From Rhyzopertha dominica (taxonomy: Eukaryota > Arthropoda > Insecta > Coleoptera > Bostrichidae), in the NCBI GenBank assembly GCA_025024175.1, contig QCXZ01000137.1, forward strand, positions 75,206,680-75,270,679: a DNA stretch of 64,000 nucleotides, in the 5' to 3' direction. The notes under the pieces are model-generated. The model did no database searches and had not been told where the DNA came from. It worked only from the letters and a program-made list of their open reading frames with translations. The position numbers and the translations under genes were made by a program. Below are positions 1-13,542 of this stretch, one piece after another (position 1 is the first letter of the stretch; each line of letters begins with the position of its first letter).

Positions 1-3000
1 TCCTTTATTAGTGTTACTGATTGTTATTTGTTGCCTTTACTGTTATTACCCGCATTGTAGTAATTTAAAAGAATAAATTCATTTTAAAACAAACAAAATT
101 CATTAAATGTTTAAAATGCAAAATAACTCAAAAGCTGAGTGCATTTTTTATTGAAAATGGAACTACCTACCTAGATTTTCATTTTAGTCATAACTTGTTG
201 TAATTTNTAAGTAACAGGNTGTAACTAGCATTAAATTCGTAATTACATTGCCGAAAAACATAAAGTTGTCAATTTTCCAGACGATACTGCTTAAAATCAC
301 AAAATTATTGAGAAATTTCAAATTAAAATTGCAACTTTGAACACCCTGTATCTCGTAAACCCGCAACATTCGTATAAGGTATGTTAAGCTCACACGCCAT
401 ATTTTGGTGTGTCCAGTTCAGAGATTGCCTATTCTTAATTAATTACCCTGTATGGTCTCTACCCAACCACATTTTGACGGTTACAATGTAAGCATCAGAT
501 ATATTCTTGCACATAATTTTGGTGAAAGTTTTTTCCCGATCTATGAAAACTTTCTAAGATGTGTTCAGCTTATAAAAAGAGTAATCAAAAAGATATCTCT
601 AATTTTAAACCTACATCTGTACGTGTAATCTTAGAAAATCGCTTATAGTGCTTATGTGAAACTCCTCTTTTATGTATTTTGGTATAAGTTGAATGAACCA
701 TTTTTGTTGTTTGATGATCAATTAAAAATATTTTTGGTAATCAATAATGTTAATGACCGCGTTTATTTTTCTAGTAAGTTTTCCGCTGTATAGCTTTGGC
801 GTAAGACTATTAAAAATAGTATATATTAGTAAATGAAACACAATGCTTTTGACTTTAAATGATAGGATAGTCTGACTACTGCCTTCGTAGCATTTCCCTG
901 TCCAAACCAAGCACTGTCTGACTTGATGGTTGTGTTTGATTTACAATTGCTTTTCATTGATCATATAAGTGATTATTACTGCTAACACCTATAAAATGTA
1001 TAATTTCATTGTACGTTGCGGTAGAGCTTTTATAGATACTTCTACTTTGAAGTCCATTGAAATATCTCTCTTTACTGTGATTGCCGCATTGTATTCTGTT
1101 CGAATATGTTTTCTTAAATTTCTATGTTTTCAAATTGACTGAATATGTCCTCTCCTCTATACACGATGTGCTTAAGATGTAATCGTTTTCTGACATTAAA
1201 CTTTACTTTTTGGGTATGAATTAATATCATTTCATTTTTCCTTAATATTCTGATTTTATTGTATTTGATAGTGCTATACAAATAATGGATTAGTTATGCG
1301 GTAGTTTAGTTGGCTCTTATGGTAAAACATAAGAAGATTTTGGCTGTTTGGTTCAAAGATGTTAGTTTTGTTGATACCGGGATTTATTATTCTAATTTAT
1401 TACTAAATATTTACTCGTATTAATATCATGTTTCATTTATTGTCAAATAAAGTGAAAGTGATGATAAAAAACAAAGGCGCAAAGAAGTTGGCTGGGACAA
1501 CAAGAATGTATCAGAATTAGTTTTTTCCTCTTAACATATCTTCCATTTCTATGTTGTTAAAGTTACCATTTCTTATGCTTAAAAAACAAGCAGTAATATT
1601 ACACCTTTCAAATGCTGGACTTTAACCATGATTCTTTATAGCTTTATAGCTGGAGGACTTGCTTACACAAAATTTCTTAATAATTTTCTTCCTTAATTAT
1701 AATAGTTGAATTGGTTGAATGAAACGGCTGCTCACACTCGAAAGTTTCTCTATGAATTATACTATCTATAACCTGTGTTTACAATATGCGTCTGCTTTAT
1801 TAAGCTTAACATTTAAACAGCAATTCAATATAAATATTATTCTCACACTGGATGAAATCCTTAAGAATTATAAGTATGTTGAAATAAACAATAGTCTTCA
1901 AGAGCATCCGTCATTAAGAAAGATAATCTTTTCTTGTACAACTTTCAGGAGCAACGAAACGAGACCCTTTAGGACGGACTAGTAAACTGCTGTTACTTCC
2001 AATGGAAACTGGATATACAAACCCACGTCATAAACAGGGTTCGTTAACAAAATTAGAAGTTACAGAAGTTACACGTATACGTAAACATTTCTGAGGTGGG
2101 CCTTAAGAACTTCCACGTAACGACCATGACAATTAATGAAAACTTGTACTCAAAGAAAGCTCTGTCCTTCAGGTAATAAGACCATATATGTATATCTTAT
2201 TATTGGTATTGTTCTTGTTTACGGTTACCCTTACAAGGTCTAAAGACAAACCTTTGATCATGTATAAAATTAAGTAGCTCTACATTTTTGACCGATAAAT
2301 TAATATTCTCATGTCACAAAAGAATCAAGCAAAATTTCCTTAACAAGTTTAGGTTAGAAAAGAGTAGTGGTAATATTATCCTGCGCAATATAAAGTCCTT
2401 TGCAAGAGATTTTATATAATTTATATTTTTAAGTCGTGCTTATAATAGTTGCTATTAAAATTCTTATTAAAATTTGAAGCTAAATCATTAACTATGCACG
2501 GAAGCTATTAACTCTTGATATGTACCAGAATGTTTGAAAGCGCAGGTAAACTAGGTAAACTAATGTGTTAGAATCGTGGCGGGTGAATGATGTAACTTTA
2601 ATTACTTATCCTGCAGTGCCTTGAAATACTGACTGCAATTAAAATCTGCATTAGTTAATCCGCAGTATCGTGTAAAGTTTCACGCAGTTCCCGTGTAATT
2701 ATTCGCCAAGAGCCTTCAACGCCGGTTAGTCTCGCTCTAAATCAGCGAGGTGTCAGCCCAAATGATATAGTGCTAGAAGGTTTTGTTCCTCCGATGGGTT
2801 CTTATAATTTCTTTCATCTAAGTTAATAATTCTATCTACTGCCTCTCCAGTTTAAATGGTGGGCTCGCTATACATAATTGCGTTCGCCACTTTATTGGAT
2901 TCTCGCCCGCTTATATTCTTTGTTTTGAGCCTCACAAAGTTTTTTCATTAATACTATAGCGGAACTTCGTGCGAAGTGGTTTTCGAGAGGCCTCCCTGGA

Positions 3001-5051
3001 AATACCTATCCTTCAAAATCGCCATTCGTTCGCGTAATGATCGTCGCTGAACAGGAACCGATTTTCAATTCTCTAGTGGTCATTTGAAGAGTAAACATTT
3101 AAGGGTTATAGTGTTTGATCTACAACAGGAATTTTTCAGCGCACTTTCAATTACACTAAGTTTCGGAAAAATTTATAATTTCAAATATAGATGTTTTTTT
3201 TACAGCAACGGCAGCTTTTTATTAAATTTTTAATGAATAGTACTTACAGGCTTAGAGGTAGACACTCTTTAAAAAATTTTAAATAGAATGCATTATTTGA
3301 AAACTTAATTTCACAACGAGTCTCGTTATGTAATTGACTTTCACTTATTTACGGGATATTATTTAGACTTTTTTCATTAAAATGTAGCATTTTGAAGCTG
3401 CAATAAAAAACTGTTCTTGCTAAAGCCTGAAAATAAAGACATTACTCCAGAACCTGAATCTATATATTAAATATAGATATTTTGCAATGAACTCAACTAG
3501 CTCCTTGCGTAATGCTTTCACATCAACGGGTACAAAGCTGTACAAATTTATATTTCAGTTCTGCCAAATTCTGTCGAAAAAGAGTATAATAAGTTGAAAT
3601 CTAAAAATGCGGAGTGCATGTTTATCATTAAAGTGCGCTACCGCTACGGCAGTAATGACAATGCCCTATGCAAGATCGTCAGAAAGTGTATGTGTGCGTT
3701 GAAATATTTAGTGGCGCAATTGTTAGGCCTACTTTCATTCACTGGATACTGGATGATGGAACGCATTTTTAAAACATTTTACCAAAGCAAAGGCGCTCCA
3801 CCGCATTACACTTTTTAGGTGTATTTTTACAAGTACTCATTTATAATTTGTGCTCCAGTAAAGGCAAATTTTTAATGTACCTCCAGATAATTACGTTTCG
3901 TTCAGAGTCCAAAAAATTCAATATAATGTTCCATGAAAAAAAATATCTATTTAACCACCTCCGTATATCTATCATACTTTACTGGCAAAACATTAAAAAA
4001 TGTAACATAAATTTCATACTTTTTTGCCCGCACACTACTGGACCATTTATAGTTATGTACTAGTAATAATGTGATTATTTCGTCTTCGAAAGCACATGTA
4101 TACACAGGTAAAAGAGTTAACCAATTATAAGCTTTGTTTTATCGACCGGTAAAGTTTCAAGCCTGTTGCGCACATATGCTTGTATTATTGCAACCTACCG
4201 TGTACAAGGCAATACCACTTTTACATCAACAAAACATCCGAAGGAACGAAAAGGCAGCTAAATCTTAAAATGCAGGTTCCATTGGAACAGTTTCCTGCTA
4301 CAGCGTTTTTAGTAATTACATCCGGCGCAAGCTTTTCTTTCCCTTTTGCACAGGGATATTACTCTATCAGAGAAATCATCAAAGAAAAAATCAAACCGCT
4401 GATTGGCAGGGTTTCCCTTTTAGTATTTTAGCTACGTGCGTGCTTTTTATCCAGTTTTCTGTATTCGCCACTCGCATCCGTCCGTGGATATTATCGAGTG
4501 CGTGACGGTTCCGACTGCCGTTTTAGAGATTATGAGATGATGTTCCCCTTTTTCATGTTTGCTTCACCTTCACAACATTAAAACTTCAATTATTTCAAAT
4601 GCAGATTATACATCAAATAGAACATTAGCGACTAAATTAAGTAAACAATTTGAATTCTCAGGAAATGGGTAAAAAATTATATTAAATTTTTCTTATCATA
4701 AGAGACGTTTGATTACTCAACATTCATCAACAATCATAACTTCAGAAATCGCGCTGTGAAATTGAGGCTAAAAGGAGATGCACCGTAGAGCAAACTGACT
4801 ATGCAAAGAAAGGCAAAAATATATAGCAGAAATAGACAAAGTTAAACAAGACCACATTGTTACAGAGAAGCTATTTTTAATAAGCTTTCTTCTTTCTTAA
4901 TNATTTATAGTCGTTAAAATCAAAATGGTAATCTTTTCTTTAATATAATGGGCCTTTTATTTACGACGCAGGTGCAGCGTGCAGGTAAAAATAATAATAA
5001 TGAATGAGGCTATTCCGCTGGAGATACGTAATAAAGAAGGTTAAACCATAC
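1..5051. other. AT-rich non-coding DNA, no gene seen
   Basis: This stretch has only short random open frames, many of which need a non-ATG start. I see no protein similarity and no splice-bounded exon. Somewhat GC-richer patches occur at about 2700-3060 and 4430-4520; they have no coding signal and could be conserved non-coding DNA. Single N bases mark unresolved consensus positions. The motif ACACCCTGTAT or ACCCTGTAT occurs near 341 and 446; it resembles the end of short dispersed insect repeats. Confidence 0.5.
211..350. mobile_element. Possible MITE-like short repeat with GGGTGTT-type ends
   Basis: The left end reads TAACAGGNTGTAAC and the right end, reverse-complemented, reads TACAGGGTGTTCAA, giving a short imperfect inverted repeat about 140 bp apart. 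The end motif resembles that of the better-supported element at 9635-9824. There is no coding capacity. The N inside the left end and the short match make this tentative. Confidence 0.25.
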
Positions 5052-5172
5052 TGCTCCATGAAAACGCTAGGTCCCATGTTAAACATGTCGTTAAAGTCTC
5101 CCCAGAAGAGCTCGAATGGAGGTTTCTCAGCATCCACCATAATCTCCAGACTTTGCGCCACCTTTTCATATT
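5052..5172 (-). CDS. Candidate internal coding exon, unknown protein
   Basis: On the minus strand a 121-nt segment reads as a compositionally normal peptide containing EYEKVAQSLEIMVDAEKPP and then FELFWGDFNDMFNMGPSVF. It is rich in acidic and aromatic residues, unlike the AT-driven peptides around it. It is bounded upstream by an AG acceptor (GAATAG at 5173-5178, after a moderately pyrimidine-rich run) and downstream by a GT donor (GTATGG at 5046-5051). The frame is open past the donor and closed by TGA upstream of the acceptor. I do not recognise the family. It could be one exon of a gene whose other exons lie outside the window, or a chance ORF. Confidence 0.3.
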
Positions 5173-5849
5173 CTATTCAACCGAACGAGAAGGGATATCT
5201 TCGACAACGATAAGGACCTAAAAACCTAGCTTTTCTTTAACACGAGACCAGACGATTTTTGACGAAATGCCATGAACAAATTGATCGAGAGATGGGATCA
5301 AGTCATAAACAGTAACGGAAGATATTGATAATTATGATATAATTATATGATATAATTATTGTTTTTTTTATTGAATAAAGCTTCTACTAAAAAAAGGTGT
5401 AGCATGCACTTTTAGCGGCTCTAGTAATATTCTTTAAAGTGCCAGCACACACCAACATATTTCTTGTAACAATTTTTATTCAACACTAATTGGGCAATGA
5501 TACAAGTGGCTACATGAATTTCAGTTCAAACGTCTTGTTAATTCCTTATATAGTCGAAAACAAAGTATACCAGCAAATTTGCAATCTCTGATTTACGCGA
5601 CGCATTATTACAAGTGTATTAACCACAGCATTATGCCGCACACCAGCACAGGTACAACATACGTATGGGCTCTAACTCCGTATGGTACAACATTAATTAC
5701 ATATCTTTCAAATTACCTTCAATGTATAACTTTAGTCTACAATTTTATGGATTTAATGATTGATCAACGTGTGCATGCAATTTTTATTTAACAATTAAAT
5801 ATAGTGTATAGAAAACGAGGTCGAATAAAGAACAATTACTATAGCTCAG

Positions 5850-6590
5850 TAATTATATGAAGAAATCAGGCAGATACTGAAACAGAAGTAGGCAATGGAA
5901 TTGGAAATACATATGACGACATACCAATGCAACAACAAATAATGCAAGAGAAAGGGATAAACTATAAAATAGCGCCGACACCACACCCCGAACTAGAAAA
6001 CAAACAAAACTAAATATCTAGGTCCATACATAACCAGTCATCTTAGCCGCAGAGAGGATTAGGGAACGGATCAACATTGCACATAGAGTAATATGACCAT
6101 AGACCATACTGGAAATTGATAACGATTCTATGCACAGCAATCATTATGCCAGTAATGGCGTATGCAGTAAAGAATGCCGCAACAACAAAGGCAAACGGTA
6201 AAGGTTTGAGCAAGGCAGAGAAATGTATTATACAACTTGTAGCTAAGGCAGTAAATGGGAACGAGAAAAATCAACATCAGAACTCCCGGATGGCAGAACG
6301 ATCATAAAAAGAATAGATTCATATGTGATTAAATAATGGTGACACATCCAAAGGAGGGAGCTAGGCCACATATTAAAAAAGGCCTGGAAGCTAAGACGAG
6401 ACAAACTAAGAAAAGATAGACCGTGCTATACATAGAAGACAACTATAAAAAGGATAATCAAGAAATCAGGGAAGAACGAAGAACAGTGGATAGAAATGAC
6501 AAAAGACAAGAAATCCATCAACTACGAATCCTCAGGTTATACGACATACCAGAAACCAGTGACTGAAGTAGACCGATGATGTCAGCAACA
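5850..6590 (+). pseudogene. Old LINE relic, C-terminal part of ORF2 (plus strand)
   Basis: Across several frames this stretch recovers the order of motifs seen downstream of the reverse transcriptase in many LINE ORF2 proteins. First comes KYLGPYITSHLSRRED with a nearby RERINIAHR (the KYLG...I..R..A block). Next is AIIMPVMAYAVKNAATTKA, the IIRPV..YGAE-like block with the usual Y-G-A-E replaced. Last are RTIIKRIDSYVIK and RRELGHILKKAWKLRRDK, the RRLRWLGHV-like block. Stops and frameshifts are frequent, so the copy is old and inactive. The clade cannot be assigned by eye. No 3' tail was found. Confidence 0.5.
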
Positions 6591-9500
6591 CCAAGAAAAC
6601 ATTCAAACATTCATGGTACCAATGCAGAAATTCTCCGCTTTAAACAGTAATCTGTGGCATCACCAAATTCGTTACTGCAGAGGCGAGTCAAAATGCACAG
6701 AAAGGAGCAAGGATCGCTAACAAAAATACTCTCGCTGCTCCGAATTCGGTGACTGAATGTTTCAATCCGCCGATGTTATCANCGTAACGATCGTCGGAGG
6801 GCCTTTAGCAACACGCAAAAACGGCGGAAAGCTCCTAATAACATAATACAAAAACAAATACACGCCGCGTGATGGGCCGTTTACCCAAATACATTACCGT
6901 TTAAGCGTGTCGTAGATTAAACACTCCTTAGCTTCCTATCTCTGCTCGCCAACTTCTCACACTTCGTTTAAGCCGCAAATCAAATACTACACCACACGTT
7001 TCAAGGGGGCGCCGGCTTATTTATGAGCCTATTTCGAAGCATTCCGGTTTAGAACAGTATTTATNATGTAGGGTGGCCGATAGCGCGCTTTGTAAAAAAA
7101 AAAACCGTTTGCTGGCTCTTCAGGGCGCGCATTTACTCATATTTCAAATTACTGCGATCTGGTCGACTTAAACGAAACGATATTTCACGGCATTAGCAGC
7201 ACACGCTTTTTTGCAGATTGGCTCCATTGACGTGATATACACGGCACAGTTTCGGGCGATGTAATGGGGAAATTGGTTATAGAGTGCTGCAGAAATTTTT
7301 TTGCTTCATTCCGCAATAGTGAATCAATGACTTAATATGGTTTTAACACTGAGCAACACAGATTACACAGATCTTAAGATAAAGACAAAAATTACTAGAA
7401 ATCCCGTGTCTTCTTGAGTTACAACTTGGCGGTTATAAAGGTTTTGCTTTTGTAAAGGGCATCATCGGAATCATAGTTATAGCGTTAGCTTGGGGCATAG
7501 TTAAAAAAAATTATCTTTTCAAAATCTGTAACATCCACACTCATAAAATTATTTTGACTTATATTTCTTTAGGTTCAACAAATTTATCTTCAAATTTCAT
7601 TTGTAAGAAGAATATGTGTTTTTAACTGTATTACCATTTACTTGAAATCAAGTAACCTAATAATTGTTTGAAAATATCATTTTTCAGCCTGAAAACAATT
7701 TTTTTTCATTGAGTTAAGATATCAAATTAAATTCTTTGAAGAATTATATGAACAAAGGTAAATCCTTGTTTCTAATTATGTACAGGTATCTCTTTTAATT
7801 AGTGCTGTTTTTTGTTCCTCAAATAGTTAAAGGTTTAACTCAAACACACCAGCAGTTACAGCAAACAACGTGTATTTGAACAGAATGAATGATGCTTTAA
7901 TGCAACAATCTGTTTTTGGGTGCATATAAATAATTGTTACAATTTACGCGTGCCAGTGGAAAAGTAGGAGTTTCGGTTTCCGCTTGTTGGACACTGGTCA
8001 GAATGCACCCAACTAAACCGGAAAAACCCATGGTAATTTGTTTCTTATTATTGTCAGTTTAAGTTCACTAAATTGTGAAATAAAATAGGAAGATAGATGA
8101 AGATTCCAAAAGCAAGTATGAAGCCTAGATAAATGATTTACCTAATATGGTGTAAAATACAATTCATGCAAACAATCACATGATCGTGATTATTACACTG
8201 TTACTAAATGATGCTGTATGATCTCTAAGGATGTGTTAATTAAGACGTTGTTCTCATGCATTTTGAAATAAGTATATGTTTATAAAGTCAGCTCTGTGAA
8301 AGTGACCTATTTGTACTAAACTGGTATAAGAGATGACACATTACTTATTAAGTATACTTATAACACTATAATGACACTTTTATCACGCTGTAGGAACCAG
8401 TATAGATTTGTTTTGCTTTAAATTAAAATAAATACGATACTATTCCTCCTGTATTATACTTGTACATGTGAGTAGCAAAATTCAGCTTATTAAGGCACTT
8501 GCCGTGGTTAGGTTGATTTATATCAGACGTTTTTTGACTAAACTAATGTACTGAGCGACATATTTACTTTTTTAATTACAAAGACTAGCAACAACTTTTA
8601 TGTGCACTATAAAAAAGGATGCCTCGGGATTATTCTTGTCTAAAATACATACACATGTCGGTAGGCTTGCAGTGCGATTTTACTTTGATTTTGATCTATC
8701 TACTCATATCCATAACAAACATAGGATTAAAATGGTTAAAAATGGGAATGCATATTGACAAAATGTGCACTAAGAAAAATATAGTTAAATCTATGATTTT
8801 TTAAAATAGAAATTAAGTTTTTCCCAGCCCTGGTATAGAATTAGTAAGTACCTACTGCGTGTAATCTCTATGTACGTTTACGATTTTCTTAAAGAGGGTA
8901 CTACTTACACAATTTTAAGTTGCTACTTTGCTTACAGAGCGATTGAAATTCAACAGGTCAGGTCAACCTGTGTATACTGAAAAGGTTGTACATTTTTACT
9001 TCTTTTGGCGTTATTGTTTCACTTAGCTTTCAAAATTTCTTGCTCATTGTTTGTTTTTTCAAGAAGTTTCTATATTTTTGTTTGATTCTTAAAAGCTTTA
9101 ATCAAAGGTAACTTGTCTTATTAGCTTTCGTTCGTTAGTTTAATATAATATAGATAGAAGAAGAATCGAAAAATATTGATATCTTTAACACCAAAGCAAT
9201 TTACTCGTATTTATATCTTTAAATAGCTTGTTTGAATTCAGTATTTATACAATCCAATATAAACATGCATATCTCATTGAAATTAACATGCAGTTTGCTG
9301 CAATAACAGAGGAAATTGATTGAGCATATGAATTCTTGTAAACAAACATTAGTTTGGTTTCAGGAAAAAGCTGTTCCATTAAAGTAAATGTGATAGTGAT
9401 AGCTTTACTGCAACGAAATACTTATTTGCCATGCAGAGATTCACTAATAATTTAATCATAAGTTTATTCCAAATATCCTCATGATTTAGTGAAACATATA

Positions 9501-9634
9501 CTATATTAAGGAAAGGATTATTCTTGATTCAATAGCTTCAAAAATTAATTCAAAGCTTTGTGTCTTATGTTAAATGTTTAGCCGCGTCAAGAATACGAAG
9601 TTACTTTAATATTAAACACGAAATCCAAAACTGT
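6591..9634. other. Non-coding stretch, no gene seen
   Basis: There are no convincing ORFs. A GC-richer block at about 6770-7290 contrasts with the AT-rich DNA around it; it has no coding signal and could be conserved regulatory sequence. The remainder is AT-rich without recognised repeats. Confidence 0.5.
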
Positions 9635-9824
9635 AACAATATACACGGTGTTCCATTTAAAATAAAAAAGTTAGCGTCCACGGCACTATTGTGGAACAAG
9701 AACGAGTACCTAATGTTATAATGTTGAAAATTGGAAATATTCACTTTGCTTTTTAAATTTACTATTTTAATACTTTCGAAGATACCAAAGAAAGACACAT
9801 TTGTGGAACACCCTTTATATTGTT
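9635..9824. mobile_element. MITE-like element with 21-bp terminal inverted repeats
   Basis: The ends 9635-9655 and 9804-9824 are inverted repeats matching at 19 of 21 positions, with the shared core GGTGTTCCA and shared outer AACAATATA. The 190-bp interior has no ORF. This organisation is that of a miniature inverted-repeat element; the superfamily is not clear because no target duplication could be fixed. It lies just outside copy A of the large duplication. Confidence 0.5.
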
Positions 9825-10438
9825 TCATTTCAAGAACCAAACTTCCCGGGCAAACTTTTGTTTAGCATGATTGGCAGCAGCTGTTATGTAGCAAGTTGGT
9901 AAGTCGAACATTGAAAATAAACTTAAACATCCTGGCATGCATCTAACTGCATAAACTTTGAACACCCCCTCAACCCTCTACTCAAGGTATGCAACTCTCA
10001 GGACTTTGTGCTAAATAGATCTGGAGCAATTAGCACCGAGGAGGTGAACCACATTGACAGAAGTTTAGAGAACTTGTAATTATTATAGAATATTGTGGAC
10101 AGCTAAACAAGCACGTACAAATGTAATAATCTCTATTCAACAGGAAGAACTGTAACAAGTTTGAATTCTGATGATAAAATTTCGTGTTGCATTTAAAGGT
10201 TTATTATTATTTTAGTGTTTCGTGACTTCACTAGTGTGTATCGCACTATGTTCTGTTTCATACTGCTTCATTACAATAAAAACAGGAATTTATCATATAC
10301 ATTAATTAGTCGTACCTGCACAGGTTTAGTAGCTTTTTGTTAATTAAATTTTCAACATGTATCGAGACTTCCTGTCATTTCAATAAAAACATTTTAAAAA
10401 CTGTGAAGAAATCGGACTAAAATAAGGTACCTGTATAT

Positions 10439-11738
10439 CAGTGGCGGCTCGTGACAAATTCTATTGGGTCGGCAGTAAAAACTTTAGTCCACTTTAGTTG
10501 GTCAATATTATTTATTTATAAATTAGTAAATAATTTTGTATATACTCGTAGTTGTTGTTGTTTATTACTGCCACTAATTCTATAAATAATATTGTTCGGC
10601 AAGAACCAACGAGAAGGTCTCTTGCCAGGAAAGGATTTGGAACAGGTTTATTAATTATTAGGATTGAACTACCCGTTGAACTACACTGTATTAAATTGTT
10701 CATTCTGGGCGAAGGGCGAGGCAAATTTTTAATAAAAACTTTATCGTCATATGAAAATTTTGAATAATTGATCTTTAAAATAAATTCCACGACATCCCCT
10801 TTTTGTTTCACCACGTCCTGTATTGTTTCCATAATGTAAAAAATTAGCTATCTTACCCTTTCAAATCTTGTATAAAACCACCAAAACGAACCGCGAAGTT
10901 GTTAGCCTTCTACCTAACAGATCTTGATGAACAAGTAGTAGCCAGTGCTCGGTGTAAAGTACCCCAGGCAACCGATTTACAAATTTGATTTATACATACT
11001 TTTTAACCGATTAGCAATCGATAGCATATATTGGATTGCACACGCTTTTTAGTTTTCGCAAACAGCTATTACACGAACACAACAAATTGTAATTAAGAAT
11101 GTTTTTTTTTGTTGAGGAAGAAAATTGATTATAAAGAAAAACAAAAGCGCGAAACGATATTTTATTTGAGGTTAAAAGTTATGGATTGGTTTGTAACCTG
11201 AATAACTCTACCAAAAAGCACCAATTCTATAAAAATGCAACAAAATCGTCAGGACAAGCATGTTAACCTGTTCTAATCGTCCATGTTTTTTTCTTCCCAA
11301 TGCCGTTATCATAGATTGTGCATATTTTAAAGTAGCCCAAACTGACGACTTGCTACTACTGTAAATTTTCAGTTAAAAAGTTAAAAACATAGTTCAGTTG
11401 GTAACAAATAGCCTAATCTGGCAACTAGCTTCATAATTTCAACGTTAAGCGTGCACCTGTACTGCACCGGAGAGGAGAAGCCGATATATGTCGAGCCCAA
11501 TCCGAAGATGTATTCGGAAGTCCGGCAGACAGCATTAAGCGATTATATGGGTATTGGCGCATACTTATTTTGTTATTTTCTTTTTGTGTGAAATTCTTCA
11601 ATGATTTCAGATTGACTAAATTTATAACATGTATTTAATTAATTCTGTTAAATGTTTGAAGGTATCTGCTTAAAACTGTTTATTTAAGAGGATAGCTATT
11701 GCAGTGCCAACCCTGCCGACCCGGACGAGCCGCCACTG
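10439..11738 (-). mobile_element. hAT-type DNA transposon remnant, copy A (1300 bp)
   Basis: The element starts CAGTGGCGGCTCGT and ends with its inverse (ACGAGCCGCCACTG), with a second inverted block GGGTCGGCAG just inside each end. It is flanked by the identical 8-bp target duplication CTGTATAT (10431-10438 and 11739-11746). An 8-bp duplication with CAG-type ends is characteristic of the hAT superfamily. At 1.3 kb it is too short for a full transposase. The interior carries only an N-terminal-like fragment on the minus strand (10512-10832), so it is a non-autonomous deletion derivative. Confidence 0.85.
10512..10832 (-). pseudogene. hAT (ZMYM/TTF-type) transposase N-terminal fragment
   Basis: The 106-residue frame begins METIQDVVKQKGDVVEFIL and continues with KINYSKFSYDDKVFIKN and LPRPSPRMNNL. 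This matches the pattern of ZMYM1/TTF-domain hAT transposases: a segment of the type DV..FI....S.LSY.DK..IK..GRP.P before the zinc-binding region. After about residue 50 the similarity stops, and the expected Cys-rich and DDE parts are missing. The frame is continuous here only because a T run has five bases; it has six in copy B and four in arm C, so both of those start later. Function as a transposase is excluded by the truncation. Confidence 0.5.
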
Positions 11739-11746
11739 CTGTATAT

Positions 11747-13542
11747 CTGTTTTGAATGCGTGGAGAAAAACAAATGGTGAAAAATGTTCCGAATGGGAAC
11801 ACTTTCTTGACATACTACATTATTGGCAAAAGCCTGTAGGGGAAAATGTCGAGACTATTAAACTTCTTTAAAAGATAAAACAGCTCGTGATAGTTCTAGC
11901 AAACTAAAAATACTGGCTAGAGGAGAGACTTATAAAAGAAATCTCATCGCAGATAAATAAATCTGAATCTTTTAAATAAATTATGGTTATTAGAAAAGAA
12001 AAAATGTTGCTACGACACCAGCTGGTAATAGTTTTTTCAAGATTCATGAAACAACACGTATATGAACCCGCCCAAAAAATATATTTTCCTAGTGAAGTTA
12101 GAAAGGTATTAAACTACAGTTTCGTTCTCAAATACTACAGAACAATAAATCTGCTTTGTGGGTAGCTATATTTTTAGCATCCACTGTTGCCAGCTGATTC
12201 ACCGATGCAAGACGAGTGCATCCCCCATACCAGCAGGTTATAGGTTATTTCCCAGAGGTGGTGCCATGACCCGCAGTTGTTAGGATCTTCTGTCAGTGAA
12301 TAAATGGCCCAACGCGGAGACGTGACCCGCCCAACTCCCTGAACGTATGAAACATATGGGATGGAGCGAGAGAGTTATGAAAACCATCAATTTCACCGTT
12401 CTTACGTATAGCCTAAAGTCGTCGATATTGAACCGGCAAAGTGTTAACCATAGCATCAAGAAGTAATATTCTGCAGGGATGGCTCTGAATACTGTTTCGC
12501 CAAGCCAGTGCCGCGAACAGACAAGTCGTTAAAAATTTATAAATGATCCCGGCGACCGTCCACTCGCTCAACATCATAAATCTTGAATTACAGCTGTTTC
12601 CGAAGAAAGCTCTAGAGTACATGAGTAGTGTATGTAATGTTAAAATGCAAAGCGCGCGTTGAGGTACATGACGTATGCTGTCAGGTCCTAAGCATCAGCA
12701 TTTAAAAGAGACGTCGTTACTAGATTATTGGATTATCACTACTGTTCTTATTGACAGAAATGGCTTTGAAACTGGCTTTCGTAACAAAATAACTTTTGTT
12801 GTTGTAGACTAGGGAAACTATATTCTATATGTATTCTAAAACTATTTATCACTTCATAAAGCAAGGATAAACAAAACATGGAGAACCTTTCTAAACTTTC
12901 TAGTTCGCCTCAAATGCTTTTACAGTCATAAAACTTCAATCTACTATTTGAATTTCACGTTTGAGTGAATTAGCTCAAACAACCTGAATCTTGGAATCGA
13001 GCCTAAATCTGAATTCATTAAAGTATCTTTGTCCTTTGGGTAAAGATGCTTTCAAAGAGTTCCGTGTTGTCAGAAATTCGTTTAACTAGTTTTTATAAGT
13101 TATGGAGTGATATGTATCTTTGTCTTTGATATGTTGAGCGACACTTGACCTACCAAACCTCGCAAACTGTAATGAGCTAAATGCTCTTTAATCTAGCTCC
13201 TATGGAACACCTGATCTGCCCAATATATTTAAGATTGCAACTAAGTACATTATATTTGGTGTATGCCTGCTCTGACAAGGGAAATAAAACTGTCATACTT
13301 AATGACCTCTTCGAAAACCGCCCATATAACAAATAACAAACAAAAACAATTATTGGTAAATGCCGCACCTGCCTTGAAAGTTAAATTACAAGTTTCAAAC
13401 CCAACTATACCTAAAATGTACGTTCTTCCCAAATCCATAAAACAGGTAAATCGGTAAACCTATTGTTTCAGGTACTAACACTCACCTGCTTTCAGTGTCT
13501 CAGTTGTGACGAGGAATAGGCGGCACTTAAAACCTGTAAAGA
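11747..13542. other. Non-coding part of copy A
   Basis: No gene is supported. A GC-richer patch at about 12190-12620 has short frames on both strands, but the corresponding sequence in copy B is shifted by one-base indels, so they are not conserved coding. The region leading into the ORF at 13543 may belong to the same old hAT/CGGBP1-like unit; no reading frame could be followed through it. Confidence 0.45.
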
